Source of the DNA: Nonomuraea africana
GTDB taxonomy: Bacteria > Actinomycetota > Actinomycetes > Streptosporangiales > Streptosporangiaceae
Assembly: GCF_014873535.1 (NCBI RefSeq)
Contig: NZ_JADBEF010000001.1
Span: forward strand, 2,852,001-2,916,000
Direction: 5' to 3'
DNA length: 64,000 nt
Shown here piece by piece: positions 43,819 through 52,164 of this stretch. The stretch's first letter is position 1. Every line of letters begins with the position of its first letter. A program made the translations under genes and the position numbers. Under the pieces are notes generated by a model. That model searched no databases and was not told where the DNA came from. It was given only the letters and a program-made list of their open reading frames with translations.

Positions 43819-44996
43819 GGCGCCGCCTTCGGCAGCCTCGCGACGATCTTGGTGGGGCCGCCCGCCGCGCTCTCGACGGTGAACTCGCCGTCGAGCGCCA
43901 GCACCCGCCTGGCCAGCCCGGACAGGCCGCTACCCGAGGGGTCGGCGCCGCCCGCGCCGTCGTCTGAGATCGCCACGCTCACCGTCCGCTCGTCCTCGGT
44001 CAGAACGACCAGGATGTCACGGGCTTCGGCGTGCTTGACCGCGTTGGTGATCGCCTCCCTGGCCACGAAGTACAGGGCGGTCTCGACCTCGGAGACGGGC
44101 CGCGCGGCCAGCCCGTAGTGGACGGTCACCGGCACGCTCGACCGCTCGGCCACCCCGGCGAGCGCGGCGCGCAGGCCCAGTTCGTCGAGGGCGGTCGGAT
44201 AGATCCGCCACGCCACGCTGCGCAGCTCGTCCAGCAACTGACGCGATTCGGCGTAGGCCTGCGTGACCAGCTCGGCCGTCCTGGCCTGGTCGGCGCTGTG
44301 CCGGGCGCGGCCGAGGAGCATGGCCAGCGCCACGCCTCGCTGCTGCACGCCGTCGTGCAGGTCGCGCTCGATCCTGCGCCGCTCGTCGTCGACGGCCCTG
44401 ACGATGCCCGAACGGGTAGCGGTCAGCTCGGCGATGCGCCTGCGCATCAGCTCCTGCCGGCCGGGGCCGAGGAAGTGGTCGGCCAGCCGCCGCTCGGCCG
44501 CCCCCATCGCGAGGACCCCGGCGGCGGCCAGCGCCAGGAGTACCACCGCGCCGGTCAGTCCCAGCGCGCCGCTGCTGGTCACGACCTTCACCCCGGGCAG
44601 GTTGACGGGCACGGGCTGCGACGCGCCCCTGATCAGGTCCCACAGCCCGCCGAACAGCAGCAGGCCGCCGAGGAACAGCATCGTCGCGCAGCAGTAGCCG
44701 CCGACGACGCCGAGTGTGGCCCGGGCGGCGAGGTAGCCGTAGCCGCCGCCCGGCTGCGTCGTACGATGGTCGAGCCACCTGGCCAGCCGGGCCCGCTCCA
44801 GCTCCAGCAGCCTGGCCGCGCCGCTGCCCGCTGCTGCCCGTGTGGCGGGGAACAGGAGTGCGGGCCAGGCCAGGCAGAGGAAAGCGAGCTCGACGACGCC
44901 GAGGACCATGCCCACGAGCACCCCGGCCAGCGCGCGGGCGACCCGGTGGGGTGATACGGCTGACCCGGCGTTGGCTGACATGGCGTTGGCTGACAC
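43809..44996 (-). CDS. Sensor histidine kinase
   Basis: A 395-residue HisKA_3 kinase with four transmembrane segments (about 22-50, 93-120, 145-165) and the H-box ERRRIERDLHDGVQQRGVAL with H214. The family usually has QQRLV, so Gly-Val is a small variation. HATPase motifs are EAITNAVKHA, ISDDGAGG and GSGLSGLARRV. The GTG at 44996 lies 11 bp after the permease stop; ATG 44981 is equally possible. The N-terminus repeats SANAMSANA. Confidence 0.85.
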   Translation of the reverse strand: MSANAMSANAGSAVSPHRVARALAGVLVGMVLGVVELAFLCLAWPALLFPATRAAAGSGAARLLELERARLARWLDHRTTQPGGGYGYLAARATLGVVGGYCCATMLFLGGLLLFGGLWDLIRGASQPVPVNLPGVKVVTSSGALGLTGAVVLLALAAAGVLAMGAAERRLADHFLGPGRQELMRRRIAELTATRSGIVRAVDDERRRIERDLHDGVQQRGVALAMLLGRARHSADQARTAELVTQAYAESRQLLDELRSVAWRIYPTALDELGLRAALAGVAERSSVPVTVHYGLAARPVSEVETALYFVAREAITNAVKHAEARDILVVLTEDERTVSVAISDDGAGGADPSGSGLSGLARRVLALDGEFTVESAAGGPTKIVARLPKAAPCG

Positions 44997-45007
44997 GGGC
45001 CCAGAGT

Positions 45008-45790
45008 CTAGGCGTCGCGCCGGCGCAGGACGGCATAGCCCGCCGCGACCGCCGCCGCCGTCCAGACCAGCAGCCACGCCAGCCCCTCGCCCGCCGCGTA
45101 GGCGATGGGCCCGCCGGTCATGTTGTCGGTGCTGCCCATGAAGGCCAGACCGGCGAAGAGCGGCATGCGCAACGACACCTCGATCGCCGCCGGGCCGCCC
45201 GCCATCAGCAGCATCAGCGGCAGACCCATGAGCAGCATGAACGCCACGGTCAGGGTGCCGGCCGCGTTGCGCATGGCCGTGCCGACGCCGAGCGTCATCA
45301 CCGAGATCAGGGCGAAGAAGACGCCCACCCGCAGCAGGTCGAGCACGACCTCCCCGAGCGGCAGCGCGGCGTGGCCGCCGAACTGGTCAAGGGAGAGGAC
45401 GACGTAGCCGGCCACCGTCGCCAGCGCCCCCGACAGCACGCCCGCGACGAACATCACCGGCAGCGCCACCAGCGCCTTCGCGGCCAGCATCCGCCCCCTG
45501 ATCGGGGTGGCCTGGAGCGTGCTCCTGATGCTGCCCGAGGCGTACTCCGAGGTGATCATCAGCATCGCCGGCGCGACCAGCGCGAACTGGACGAACGAGG
45601 TGGCCGAGACCACCGGCTCGCTCGCGGTGAAGCGAGCCGCCGCCACGCCTTCGCGCATCAGATCCGTGGCCGTCGACGCGCCCAGCGTCAGCGCGCTGAG
45701 CACCATGAGCACTGCCGCGCCCGCCAGGCACCACCAGGTGGAGCGGACCGACCACAGCTTCGCCCACTCGGCGCCGATCACCTGCCGCAT
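45008..45790 (-). CDS. ABC-2 type transporter permease
   Basis: A 260-residue permease with six transmembrane segments, starting VIGAEWAKLWSVRSTWW, the classic start of ABC-2 permeases of the bacitracin/lantibiotic exporter type. MITSEYASGSIRSTLQATP is a further hallmark. It starts 1 bp after the ATPase stop. Together with the ATPase it probably exports a lipid or peptide antibiotic; the substrate is unknown. Confidence 0.92.
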   Translation of the reverse strand: MRQVIGAEWAKLWSVRSTWWCLAGAAVLMVLSALTLGASTATDLMREGVAAARFTASEPVVSATSFVQFALVAPAMLMITSEYASGSIRSTLQATPIRGRMLAAKALVALPVMFVAGVLSGALATVAGYVVLSLDQFGGHAALPLGEVVLDLLRVGVFFALISVMTLGVGTAMRNAAGTLTVAFMLLMGLPLMLLMAGGPAAIEVSLRMPLFAGLAFMGSTDNMTGGPIAYAAGEGLAWLLVWTAAAVAAGYAVLRRRDA

Positions 45791-45791
45791 G

Positions 45792-46709
45792 TCACACCTC
45801 CGCCTTCTGCGCGCCGTACTCCACGCTGCTCGCCGTCAGTTCCTGGTAGGCCTGCTCCAGGGAGGCCTCGCGGGTGCGCAGCTCGTGCAGCCTGATGCCC
45901 GCCTCGTGGGCCAGGTCGCCGACGCGCTCGATCGCGACGCCGGTGGCGACGAGCTCGTTCTCGCCGAGCCGTTCCACCGCGACGCCACGCGCGCCGAGCC
46001 GTACGGACAGGTCGGCGGCGTGCGGGGTGCGCACGACGACGGCGGTCAGCGAGCTGCGCGCGATGACCTCCGCCAGCGGCGCGTCCATGATGAGCCGCCC
46101 CTTCCCGACCACGACCAGGTGATCGGCGGTGAGCTGCATCTCGCTCATCAGGTGGCTGGAGACGAACACCGTGCGCCCCTCGTCGGCCAGCGAGCGCATC
46201 AGGTGGCGGACCCACCGCACGCCGTCGGGGTCGAGTCCGTTGACGGGCTCGTCGAACATCACCACCTCGGGATCCCCCAGCAGCGCGCAGGCGATCCCGA
46301 GCCGCTGGCTCATGCCCAGCGACAGCGCGCCCGCCCGGCGGCGGGCCGCGCTACCGCCGAGACCGACCGTCTCCAGCACCTCGTCCACCCTGCGGCGGTG
46401 GATGCCGTTGCTGCGCGCCATCGCCACCAGGTGCGCGTGCCCGCTACGTCCCGGGTGCAGCGCGCGGGCGTCGAGCAGTGCGCCGACCTTCCGCAGGGGG
46501 TGGCGGATCCGGTGATACGGCACGCCGCCGATGAGCGCGGAGCCCGCCGTGGGCCGGTCGAGGCCGAGGATCAGGCGCATCGTGGTCGACTTGCCGGCCC
46601 CGTTGGGACCGAGGAACCCCGTCACCGCGCCCGGCTTCACCTCCAGCGTCAGGTCGTCGACCGCCGTCCTGTCGCCGTAGCGTTTGCACAAGCCCTTGAG
46701 ACTGATCAC
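45792..46709 (-). CDS. ABC transporter ATP-binding protein
   Basis: A 305-residue ATPase: Walker A GPNGAGKSTT (34-43), signature LSLGMSQRLGIA, Walker B VVMFDEPVNGLD and SSHL. The C-terminal 80 residues (from SLTAVVVRTPHAADL) are the regulatory tail found in BcrA/lantibiotic-immunity ATPases. It is the first gene of the second four-gene operon. The IS200/IS605 element begins about 75 bp upstream, possibly within its promoter region. Confidence 0.93.
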   Translation of the reverse strand: MISLKGLCKRYGDRTAVDDLTLEVKPGAVTGFLGPNGAGKSTTMRLILGLDRPTAGSALIGGVPYHRIRHPLRKVGALLDARALHPGRSGHAHLVAMARSNGIHRRRVDEVLETVGLGGSAARRRAGALSLGMSQRLGIACALLGDPEVVMFDEPVNGLDPDGVRWVRHLMRSLADEGRTVFVSSHLMSEMQLTADHLVVVGKGRLIMDAPLAEVIARSSLTAVVVRTPHAADLSVRLGARGVAVERLGENELVATGVAIERVGDLAHEAGIRLHELRTREASLEQAYQELTASSVEYGAQKAEV

Positions 46710-46784
46710 GTCGGCTCACGCTAGGCGGCCCCGTGCGCGGCGACCATGGGGGCCGGCCGCCTGTCTCAATGGCGGAAAACCGTA

Positions 46785-46821
46785 GTGACTCCTCCACCCC
46801 GTAAACCGGGTGGCTTCTCGC
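46785..46821 (-). ncRNA. Likely 3' part of the TnpB guide (omega) RNA scaffold
   Basis: In TnpB elements the guide RNA spans the end of tnpB and the right end, and its guide is the flanking DNA. Here 36 bases separate the tnpB stop from the proposed right end and include the CCACCC/GGGTGG hairpin. The guide would then begin at 46784 on the minus strand. Transcript not demonstrable from sequence. Confidence 0.45.
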
Positions 46822-48077
46822 TACACCGCGCGGGCGTCGCGCAGGACCAGCCCGGCCCTGAGAATGTTGCTCGCCGCGACAACGTCGGCGTTGGCGGCAT
46901 GACCACAGACCACGCAGACGAAGTCGGCTTGGGTTTTGCGGTTCTCGCCTGACACGTGCCCACAGATGGGGCAGGTACGGGAGGTGTCGCGGGGGTTCAC
47001 CGAGATCACTTCCCGACCGGCGCTTTCAGCCTTGTTGGTGAGGATCGCGAGGAACACCCCCCAACCCGCGTCCAGAATGTTCTTGTTCAGCCCAGCCTTT
47101 GCCGCCGACCCGTTCGAGAGGAACACGCCCGCCTGGTCGGGGTCCGGCTTCGGTGCCGGGCTCTTGGTCATGTTGGCGATGCGTAGATCTTCGACCGTGA
47201 TCACATCCGCCGCGCGGACCAAGGCCAAGGCGGTCTTATGCGCGTGGTCGGTGCGCCGGCGCGCGACCTTGCGGTGGATCTTCCCGATCCGTCGCGCGGC
47301 TTTCCGCCGCCGCGCCGAGCCCCGCCGGGTACGGGCGTAGGCCTGCTGCGCGGCAGTTAGTTCCCTCTCAGCGGTCAGCCGGTAACGAGGGTGGGGGATG
47401 TGCCCGCGCTCGTCGGTGAGACCGTCGATCGGCGCGCTGAGGCTGGCGAAGTGGACGACGCCCATGTCCAGGCCGACCTGGCGGCCGGACGGCGGGAGCG
47501 GTCGCGCGGATACCTCATCGCAGGAGACGATCACGTACCAGCGGGAACCTTCCCGCTTGACCTCGATCTGCTTGACCCGCCCGGCGATCGGCCGGTGCTG
47601 GTGCACCTTGAGGTGTCCGATCCCGTGCAGGCGGACGAACGTCGCGCTCGGGTGGTGAGGTTGGGAGTCCCATTTCGCGCCGTCGCCCTCAACGAAGGTG
47701 ACCGTGTCGAACCAGCCCCGCCCTTTGAAACGCGGGTAGCCCGGCTTCTGCCCTGCCTTGACCCGGCGGAAGAACGCCTCGAACGCCCGGTTCAACCGGC
47801 GCAGCGTCTGCTGCTGACTGGTGAACGACCAGCGGCCCTGCCCCTGCGCATCCGCCGCCCGGATCTCCTTCAGCTGCGCGGACTGCTCCCCGTACCGGAT
47901 CGACACCCCTGCCCGTCGGTAGGCCTCCCGCCGCTCTTGCAGGGCAGCGTTATACAGTCCGCGGTGATCGTCCAGCATCGCCGACAGTGCGATCTCCTGG
48001 TGCCGGGTCGGCCGCAGCAGAAACTTAAACGACCTACGCACCCGCGCCCCCGCTCTTGGCCCGGGGGACGCGCTCAT
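46821..48077 (-). CDS. tnpB: TnpB, RNA-guided nuclease of IS200/IS605
   Basis: A 418-residue TnpB, apparently intact. The RuvC-like site is complete: D204 (GLDMGV), E296 (VEDLRI) and D398 (NADVVAASNI). A zinc finger sits between them with C369-P-I-C372 and C388-V-V-C391. The N-terminal wedge/REC region (FKFLLRPTRHQEIALSAM) is normal. TnpB cleaves DNA next to a short motif under guidance of an RNA made from the element's right end, helping the element persist. The first codons overlap tnpA by 44 bp. Confidence 0.95.
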   Translation of the reverse strand: MSASPGPRAGARVRRSFKFLLRPTRHQEIALSAMLDDHRGLYNAALQERREAYRRAGVSIRYGEQSAQLKEIRAADAQGQGRWSFTSQQQTLRRLNRAFEAFFRRVKAGQKPGYPRFKGRGWFDTVTFVEGDGAKWDSQPHHPSATFVRLHGIGHLKVHQHRPIAGRVKQIEVKREGSRWYVIVSCDEVSARPLPPSGRQVGLDMGVVHFASLSAPIDGLTDERGHIPHPRYRLTAERELTAAQQAYARTRRGSARRRKAARRIGKIHRKVARRRTDHAHKTALALVRAADVITVEDLRIANMTKSPAPKPDPDQAGVFLSNGSAAKAGLNKNILDAGWGVFLAILTNKAESAGREVISVNPRDTSRTCPICGHVSGENRKTQADFVCVVCGHAANADVVAASNILRAGLVLRDARAV

Positions 48078-48465
48078 ACCGGGTCTCGATGTAGCGCTGC
48101 ACCGTGTGCGCGCTGAGCGCGCCCACCGACGCGACGAAGTACGAGCGTGACCACAGGGTCGGGAGCCGGGATCTCAGGTGCGGAAACTCGGCGCGCAGGT
48201 GGTGGGAGGTGAAAGCCTTGAACTGGTTGGCCACGTACGACGGCGAGTTCTTCGGGTGGGGTTTCACCAACAGCTGCACGTGATCGGGCATCACCTCCAG
48301 GGCGATGATCTCCCAGTCGTGCTCGGCGGCCTTGGCACCGATCAGCTCCTCCAACCGGGTCTTGACCCGGCCGCTCAGGACACGGCGCCGGTACTTGGGG
48401 CACCACACCACGTGATAACCCAAGTCGTAGGCCGCAGCAGGGGAAGTCCGCACCCGACGAGACAC
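48034..48465 (-). CDS. tnpA: TnpA-like Y1 transposase with altered HUH motif
   Basis: A 143-residue Y1 (HUH) transposase: AYDLGYHVVWCPKYRRRVL at the start, then VMPDHVQLLV, and the catalytic tyrosine region TVQRYIE (Y125). The HUH pair reads H62-V-Q64: the second metal-binding His is Gln (codon CAG, one base from CAC). This should weaken or abolish strand cleavage. The rest of the protein, including FPHLRSRLPTLWSRSYF, is well conserved. If inactive, the element now depends on TnpA supplied in trans. Confidence 0.9.
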   Translation of the reverse strand: MSRRVRTSPAAAYDLGYHVVWCPKYRRRVLSGRVKTRLEELIGAKAAEHDWEIIALEVMPDHVQLLVKPHPKNSPSYVANQFKAFTSHHLRAEFPHLRSRLPTLWSRSYFVASVGALSAHTVQRYIETRYERVPRAKSGGAGA

Positions 48466-48579
48466 CTGATCAGTATAAGAGCATTACTCTTATAACAACA
48501 GCGGGATCGCCGGACAGGGCGCCAACGCGCTGCCCCAGGCACGCTCAGGCCCCAGAGGGCCTTCCCGCTCGGCATTCCC

Positions 48580-48599
48580 CCGCTCCCTGAAGGGAGCGG
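48580..48599. repeat. IS200/IS605 left-end hairpin
   Basis: A perfect 9-bp stem, CCGCTCCCT paired with AGGGAGCGG with a GA loop, lies just inside the proposed left end of the element and upstream of tnpA. Confidence 0.65.
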
Positions 48600-48622
48600 T
48601 CCCCTGCCTTCGACTTGATGGG

Positions 48623-48910
48623 TCAGGCGAGAACGCCCTCCTCGGCGCTGACCAACTCGGCGATCGTGGCGAAGAACGCGGCGATGCCGGGCAGGTTGCC
48701 GCCTTTGCGGCGGGAGGCGGCGAAGTCGTCCGCCGAGCGCCACTCCACGATGTCCAGCCACTCGTCGCCGGGCAGCCGGACCAGACGGGCGCTGAGGAAA
48801 CCGTCCCTGTCGGCGAGGAAGTCGGCCAGCATCCCGGGACGCGCGGCCAGCATCGCCTCGGTCCGCTCCGGTGCCACCTTGAACCGGGTCAGCTCGACGG
48901 TCGTGCTCAT
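48623..48910 (-). CDS. Antibiotic biosynthesis monooxygenase (ABM)-domain protein
   Basis: A 95-residue ferredoxin-like alpha/beta protein: TVELTRFKVAPERTEAMLAA, a middle strand with FLSARLVRLPGDEWLDIVEW, then DDFAASRRKGG. The ABM fold includes cofactor-free quinone-forming monooxygenases and heme-degrading enzymes, so function is open. The ATG at 48910 follows GGAG. It is on the same strand as the imine-reductase-like gene, with an inverted repeat between them. Confidence 0.8.
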   Translation of the reverse strand: MSTTVELTRFKVAPERTEAMLAARPGMLADFLADRDGFLSARLVRLPGDEWLDIVEWRSADDFAASRRKGGNLPGIAAFFATIAELVSAEEGVLA

Positions 48911-48948
48911 CGGGGTCTCCTTCGATCGCATGTATGAAGAGGACCCTA

Positions 48949-48983
48949 TAGTCACTGCCCTAGATAGTCAATTTTAGTGACTA
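48949..48983. promoter_or_regulatory. Inverted repeat upstream of the ABM gene
   Basis: TAGTCACT (48949-48956) and AGTGACTA (48976-48983) are exact inverted repeats with a 19-base centre that contains a third TAGTCA. The site starts 38 bp before the ABM start and could be bound by the HxlR regulator encoded nearby. Confidence 0.5.
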
Positions 48984-48984
48984 C

Positions 48985-49860
48985 CTACTTCCTGAGCAGC
49001 TCGATCAGGGCCGAGATGCTCTGCTCCCGGCGGCCCTCGGCGACGGCCCGCCTCAGCAGCTCGTTCATGGGCTCCTGCCAGGAGGTGTCGACGTTCGCCT
49101 CCTGGTCCAGCCCCCGCTCCCCGGCGAGTCCGTCGTAGAAGACGCCGATCGAGGAGAAGGGCCTGGAGTAGTCCCCGCTGTCGATCTCCTCCGCCAGCGC
49201 GGGCATGACCGAGCCGATCATCTCCAGCCATTTCACGGCGTACGGCACCATCGTGCTCGCCGTCAGGCCGCGCGCCGTGACGAGAGCGGCGCCCTGGAAG
49301 AAGCCGACGAGGGCGGGCAGCAGGGTGGCGCCCACCGCGGTCTCGTAGAGCGCGGCGAGATCGGGCTCCGCGCCGAGATGGACGGTGTGCCCGCCCATCA
49401 CCCTGAGCGTCGCCTCGTGCCGGTCGAACACGGCCTTGTCGCCGCCGTAGTAGAGAAGCGTGTCCGCCTTCCCCACGGCCGCCGGCACGTTCTTGATCGC
49501 CCCGTCGAGGAACAACGCACCGCGCGCGGCCGCCCACGCGGCCATCTCACGGGCGCCCGCCGGGACGCCGCTGTTCAGGGTGACAAGCGTGCGACCGGCC
49601 AGCGCGGCGCCGGCCGGCTCCAGCACCTGGAGGGTGACCTCATACGTGCTCAGCACGGAGATGATCAACGGACTCGCGGTGAGCGCGTCCGCGATCGTCT
49701 CCGCCCGCACCGCGCCCTTCTCCACGAGGGGCCTGGCCTTCCCCTCGCTCCTGTTCCACACCGTCGTCGGGTGGCCCGCCTCGATGAACGCCTCGGCCAG
49801 CGCCGTACCCATCGAGCCCAGCCCGAGGATGGTCACCGGCGTGCGGTTGTCGGTTGTCAT
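48985..49860 (-). CDS. NAD(P)-binding oxidoreductase of the imine reductase / beta-hydroxyacid dehydrogenase family
   Basis: A 291-residue protein: Rossmann motif TILGLGSMGTALAEAFIEAG (about 9-28), NRSEGKA, a LNSGVPAGAREMAAWAAARG block near residue 95, and an all-helical C-terminal half. The substitution pattern is like imine reductases (LDGAIKNVPAAVGK), but the substrate cannot be fixed. It is divergent from the HxlR gene across 113 bp. Confidence 0.85.
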   Translation of the reverse strand: MTTDNRTPVTILGLGSMGTALAEAFIEAGHPTTVWNRSEGKARPLVEKGAVRAETIADALTASPLIISVLSTYEVTLQVLEPAGAALAGRTLVTLNSGVPAGAREMAAWAAARGALFLDGAIKNVPAAVGKADTLLYYGGDKAVFDRHEATLRVMGGHTVHLGAEPDLAALYETAVGATLLPALVGFFQGAALVTARGLTASTMVPYAVKWLEMIGSVMPALAEEIDSGDYSRPFSSIGVFYDGLAGERGLDQEANVDTSWQEPMNELLRRAVAEGRREQSISALIELLRK

Positions 49861-49929
49861 GTGCTGCTCCAGTCAAAGTCGTCAGTGACGTGCTCGATCC
49901 ATGCTGGTGGCTTCACAGACATTTCCTCA

Positions 49930-49954
49930 AGTACCTACAATTTCACCAGGTACT
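49930..49954. promoter_or_regulatory. Inverted repeat, candidate HxlR operator
   Basis: AGTACCT (49930-49936) and AGGTACT (49948-49954) are exact inverted repeats around 11 bases, lying between the divergent oxidoreductase and HxlR genes. Confidence 0.55.
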
Positions 49955-49973
49955 GACCTTTTTGTTCGTGGGG

Positions 49974-50309
49974 GTGCTGGTGAAGAAGCGGGTCTACACG
50001 TGCGGGCTGGACGCGGCCATCGACGTCATGGGCGGCAAGTGGAAGGGGCTGATCCTCTTCTCGCTGCACGAAGGGCCCCTGCGCTTCGGCGAGCTGAGGC
50101 GGTCGGTGCCGGGCATCAGCGAGCGGGTGCTGATCCTTCAGCTGCGGGAGATGGAGGCCAGCGGGCTGGTGCATCGCGAGGTCTATCACCAGGTCCCGCC
50201 GAAGGTGGAGTACTCCCTGACCGACTTCGGCCAGTCGCTCAACACCGCGCTCATGCCGCTCGGCGAGTGGGGCGAGGAGAACATGGAGCGCATCCAGGCC
50301 ATCCCCTGA
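49974..50309 (+). CDS. HxlR family regulator
   Basis: A 111-residue winged-helix protein: CGLDAAIDVMGGKWKGLILF, LRFGELRRSVPGISERVLIL, then QLREMEASGLVHREVYHQVP, the hallmark of HxlR (redox- or metabolite-responsive). The single N-terminal Cys (YTCGLDAAIDV) is typical of the redox-sensing members. Start codon among GTG 49968, 49974 and 49980 is uncertain. It ends 7 bp before the stop of the convergent FAD gene. Confidence 0.85.
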   Translation: MLVKKRVYTCGLDAAIDVMGGKWKGLILFSLHEGPLRFGELRRSVPGISERVLILQLREMEASGLVHREVYHQVPPKVEYSLTDFGQSLNTALMPLGEWGEENMERIQAIP

Positions 50310-50316
50310 CCAGGCG

Positions 50317-51522
50317 TCACCAGCCGGCGAGGTGCTCCGGCCGTACGCCCAGGCCGATGAAGCGGCCCATGACATGGCGCAGCGGCGGCAGCGTCCGGAA
50401 CGCGGTGAAGATCAGCGGTACGTGCTCGGTCGTGTCGTCGGCCAGGTCCTTGGGGTAGAGGTCGCGCAGGATCCCGAGCTGGAAGGCTTGGGTGACCTTC
50501 GCGGCCCGCTCCCTGCGCGACTGCACGCTGGCGAGGTCGGCCTCGGCGGGGACGCCAGGGCGCAGCAGCACGGGGCCTAGCAGGTTGGCCGTGGCCACCG
50601 CGTCCTGCACCGCCAGATTGATGCCCACGCCGCCGGCCGGCGACATCGCGTGGGCGGCGTCACCGATGCACAGCAGCCCGGGCCGGTGCCAGCGCTTCAG
50701 CCGGTCGACCCTGACCGTCAGCTGGTGGACCTGGTCCCAGTCGTCGATCAGCTCGACGCGGTCGCGCAGGGCGGGCGCCAGGGCCGCGATCCGTTCCCTG
50801 AACGCGGGCAGGCCCGCCGCTCTGAGCTCGGTGAACGCGGCCGCCGGGATCGCGTACGCGAGCTGCCAGAACGCGCCCCTGTCGATGGAGATCAGCGCCC
50901 CCTTGCCGCCCTGGAAGAACGGCACCTGATCGCCTTCGCGGCGAGGGAGGTGGAACCACAGGACGTCCATCGGGGGCGCGCCGGCCGTGGGCTCCAGGCC
51001 GGCCCGCGCGCGGACGGTGGAGTGGCGGCCGTCCGCGGCGATCACCAGGTCGGCCCGCACCTCGACCGGCCCGTCGGCGGTGGTGGCCAGGACACCGACG
51101 ACTCGTCCGTCGTCCAGGACCAGCTCGGTCGCCTCGGTGCTGCGCAGCAGGCGGAAGGTGGGGTACGCCATGGCCTTGCCCGCCAGGAAGTCGAGGACGT
51201 CCCACTGCGGCATGAAGGCGATGTACGGGCAGCGCACCTTCAGCCGGCTGAAGTCGGCGAAGGTGACGGCCTGGCCGCCGAGGTTAACGGTGACGTCGGT
51301 CATCCTGGTGTGCGGCAGCCGCAGGAACTCCTCGATCCAGCCCAGCTCGGCGATCAGTTCCAGGGTGGAGGGGTGGACGGTGTCACCCCTGAAGTCCCTG
51401 AGGAAGTCGGCGTGCTTCTCCAGCACGATCACCTCGACGCCCTGGCGGGCCAGCAGCAGCCCGGCCATCATCCCCGCGGGCCCACCGCCGACGACGCAGC
51501 ATCTCGTGGTCTCGGTACGCAT
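50317..51522 (-). CDS. FAD-dependent oxidoreductase (PHBH-fold)
   Basis: A 401-residue flavoprotein: GGGPAGMMAGLLLARQGVEV at about 12-31, DLVIAADGRHSTVRARAGL near 160 (DG motif), and GDAAHAMSPAGGVGINLAVQ near 287 (GD motif). It resembles p-hydroxybenzoate-hydroxylase-like monooxygenases; the conserved C-terminal segment FGxR/LGVRPEHLAGW is present. It starts 6 bp after the TetR gene and is in its operon. Substrate unknown. Confidence 0.9.
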   Translation of the reverse strand: MRTETTRCCVVGGGPAGMMAGLLLARQGVEVIVLEKHADFLRDFRGDTVHPSTLELIAELGWIEEFLRLPHTRMTDVTVNLGGQAVTFADFSRLKVRCPYIAFMPQWDVLDFLAGKAMAYPTFRLLRSTEATELVLDDGRVVGVLATTADGPVEVRADLVIAADGRHSTVRARAGLEPTAGAPPMDVLWFHLPRREGDQVPFFQGGKGALISIDRGAFWQLAYAIPAAAFTELRAAGLPAFRERIAALAPALRDRVELIDDWDQVHQLTVRVDRLKRWHRPGLLCIGDAAHAMSPAGGVGINLAVQDAVATANLLGPVLLRPGVPAEADLASVQSRRERAAKVTQAFQLGILRDLYPKDLADDTTEHVPLIFTAFRTLPPLRHVMGRFIGLGVRPEHLAGW

Positions 51523-51528
51523 CAGGTC

Positions 51529-52098
51529 TCACCTTTCGTCCGGGAACAACAACTCGACCAGGCGCTCGACGTCGACAGGGGATCCGGTCCTGCGGCTGAC
51601 GGCGACGGTGGCGAACACGGTTCGGGCCGCCGTCGCCGTGTCGTGCGGGCGCAGCTCGCCGGCCGCGACCCGCGCGGCCAGGAAGTCGCCGATCAGCCGC
51701 TGCCCTTCGCGCACCAGCTCCGCCATCGCCGCGCGCGCGTGGGTGGCGCTGAAGAACACCGCCACCAGGTCGGCGTTGTCGGCGAGCAGACCGTCGAAGG
51801 CCGCCAGCAATTCGGTCAGCACCTCGGTGGCGGGCCTGGCGTCGCGGCCGGTGGCCGTCAGCAGCTCGCGAAGCCGCGGCAGGAAACCCCGCTCGGCGAG
51901 CAGCGTCTCGACCAGGGCCTCCTTGCTCTCGAAGTACCGGTACAGCAGGCCGGGCGTCACCCCCGCCGCGTCTGAGATGTCCTTGACCGACGCGCCGTCC
52001 ACGCCTTTGGCGGCGAAGACCCGCAACGCCGCGTCGAGCAACTGCTCCCGCCGCCACTCCGCCTGTTCCCGTCGGGTCCTCGTCATCGTCCCATCCAT
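51529..52098 (-). CDS. TetR family regulator
   Basis: A 189-residue TetR protein with HTH KDISDAAGVTPGLLYRYFES near 42-61. It is first gene of an operon with the FAD monooxygenase and presumably represses it, with autoregulation through the palindrome at 52098-52117. ATG 52086 is an alternative start, which would leave the operator entirely outside the coding sequence; no strong ribosome site favours ATG 52098. Confidence 0.9.
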   Translation of the reverse strand: MDGTMTRTRREQAEWRREQLLDAALRVFAAKGVDGASVKDISDAAGVTPGLLYRYFESKEALVETLLAERGFLPRLRELLTATGRDARPATEVLTELLAAFDGLLADNADLVAVFFSATHARAAMAELVREGQRLIGDFLAARVAAGELRPHDTATAARTVFATVAVSRRTGSPVDVERLVELLFPDER

Positions 52099-52117
52099 TG
52101 AATAAACATTTACTCAA
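52098..52117. promoter_or_regulatory. TetR autoregulatory operator
   Basis: TTGAATAAA and TTTACTCAA form a 20-bp palindrome with an 8 of 9 match per arm around CA, overlapping the proposed start codon. The AT-rich character contrasts with the surroundings. Confidence 0.65.
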
Positions 52118-52164
52118 CAAGATAGGCCGTCGACGCCGCGAACGCAACGCAAGCGATCGCCTCA

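Larger units (their letters stand above)
46785..48610 (-). mobile_element. IS200/IS605-family insertion sequence
   Basis: tnpA and tnpB overlap on the minus strand. At the right end (low coordinates) a hairpin with CCACCC/GGGTGG arms (46794-46813) precedes AGTCAC, a likely cleavage site at 46785. At the left end a perfect 9-bp hairpin (48580-48599) precedes the flank; the exact left boundary, about 48600-48615, is not fixed. Subterminal hairpins without inverted repeats are the hallmark of this family. It sits between two unrelated operons. Confidence 0.8.
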
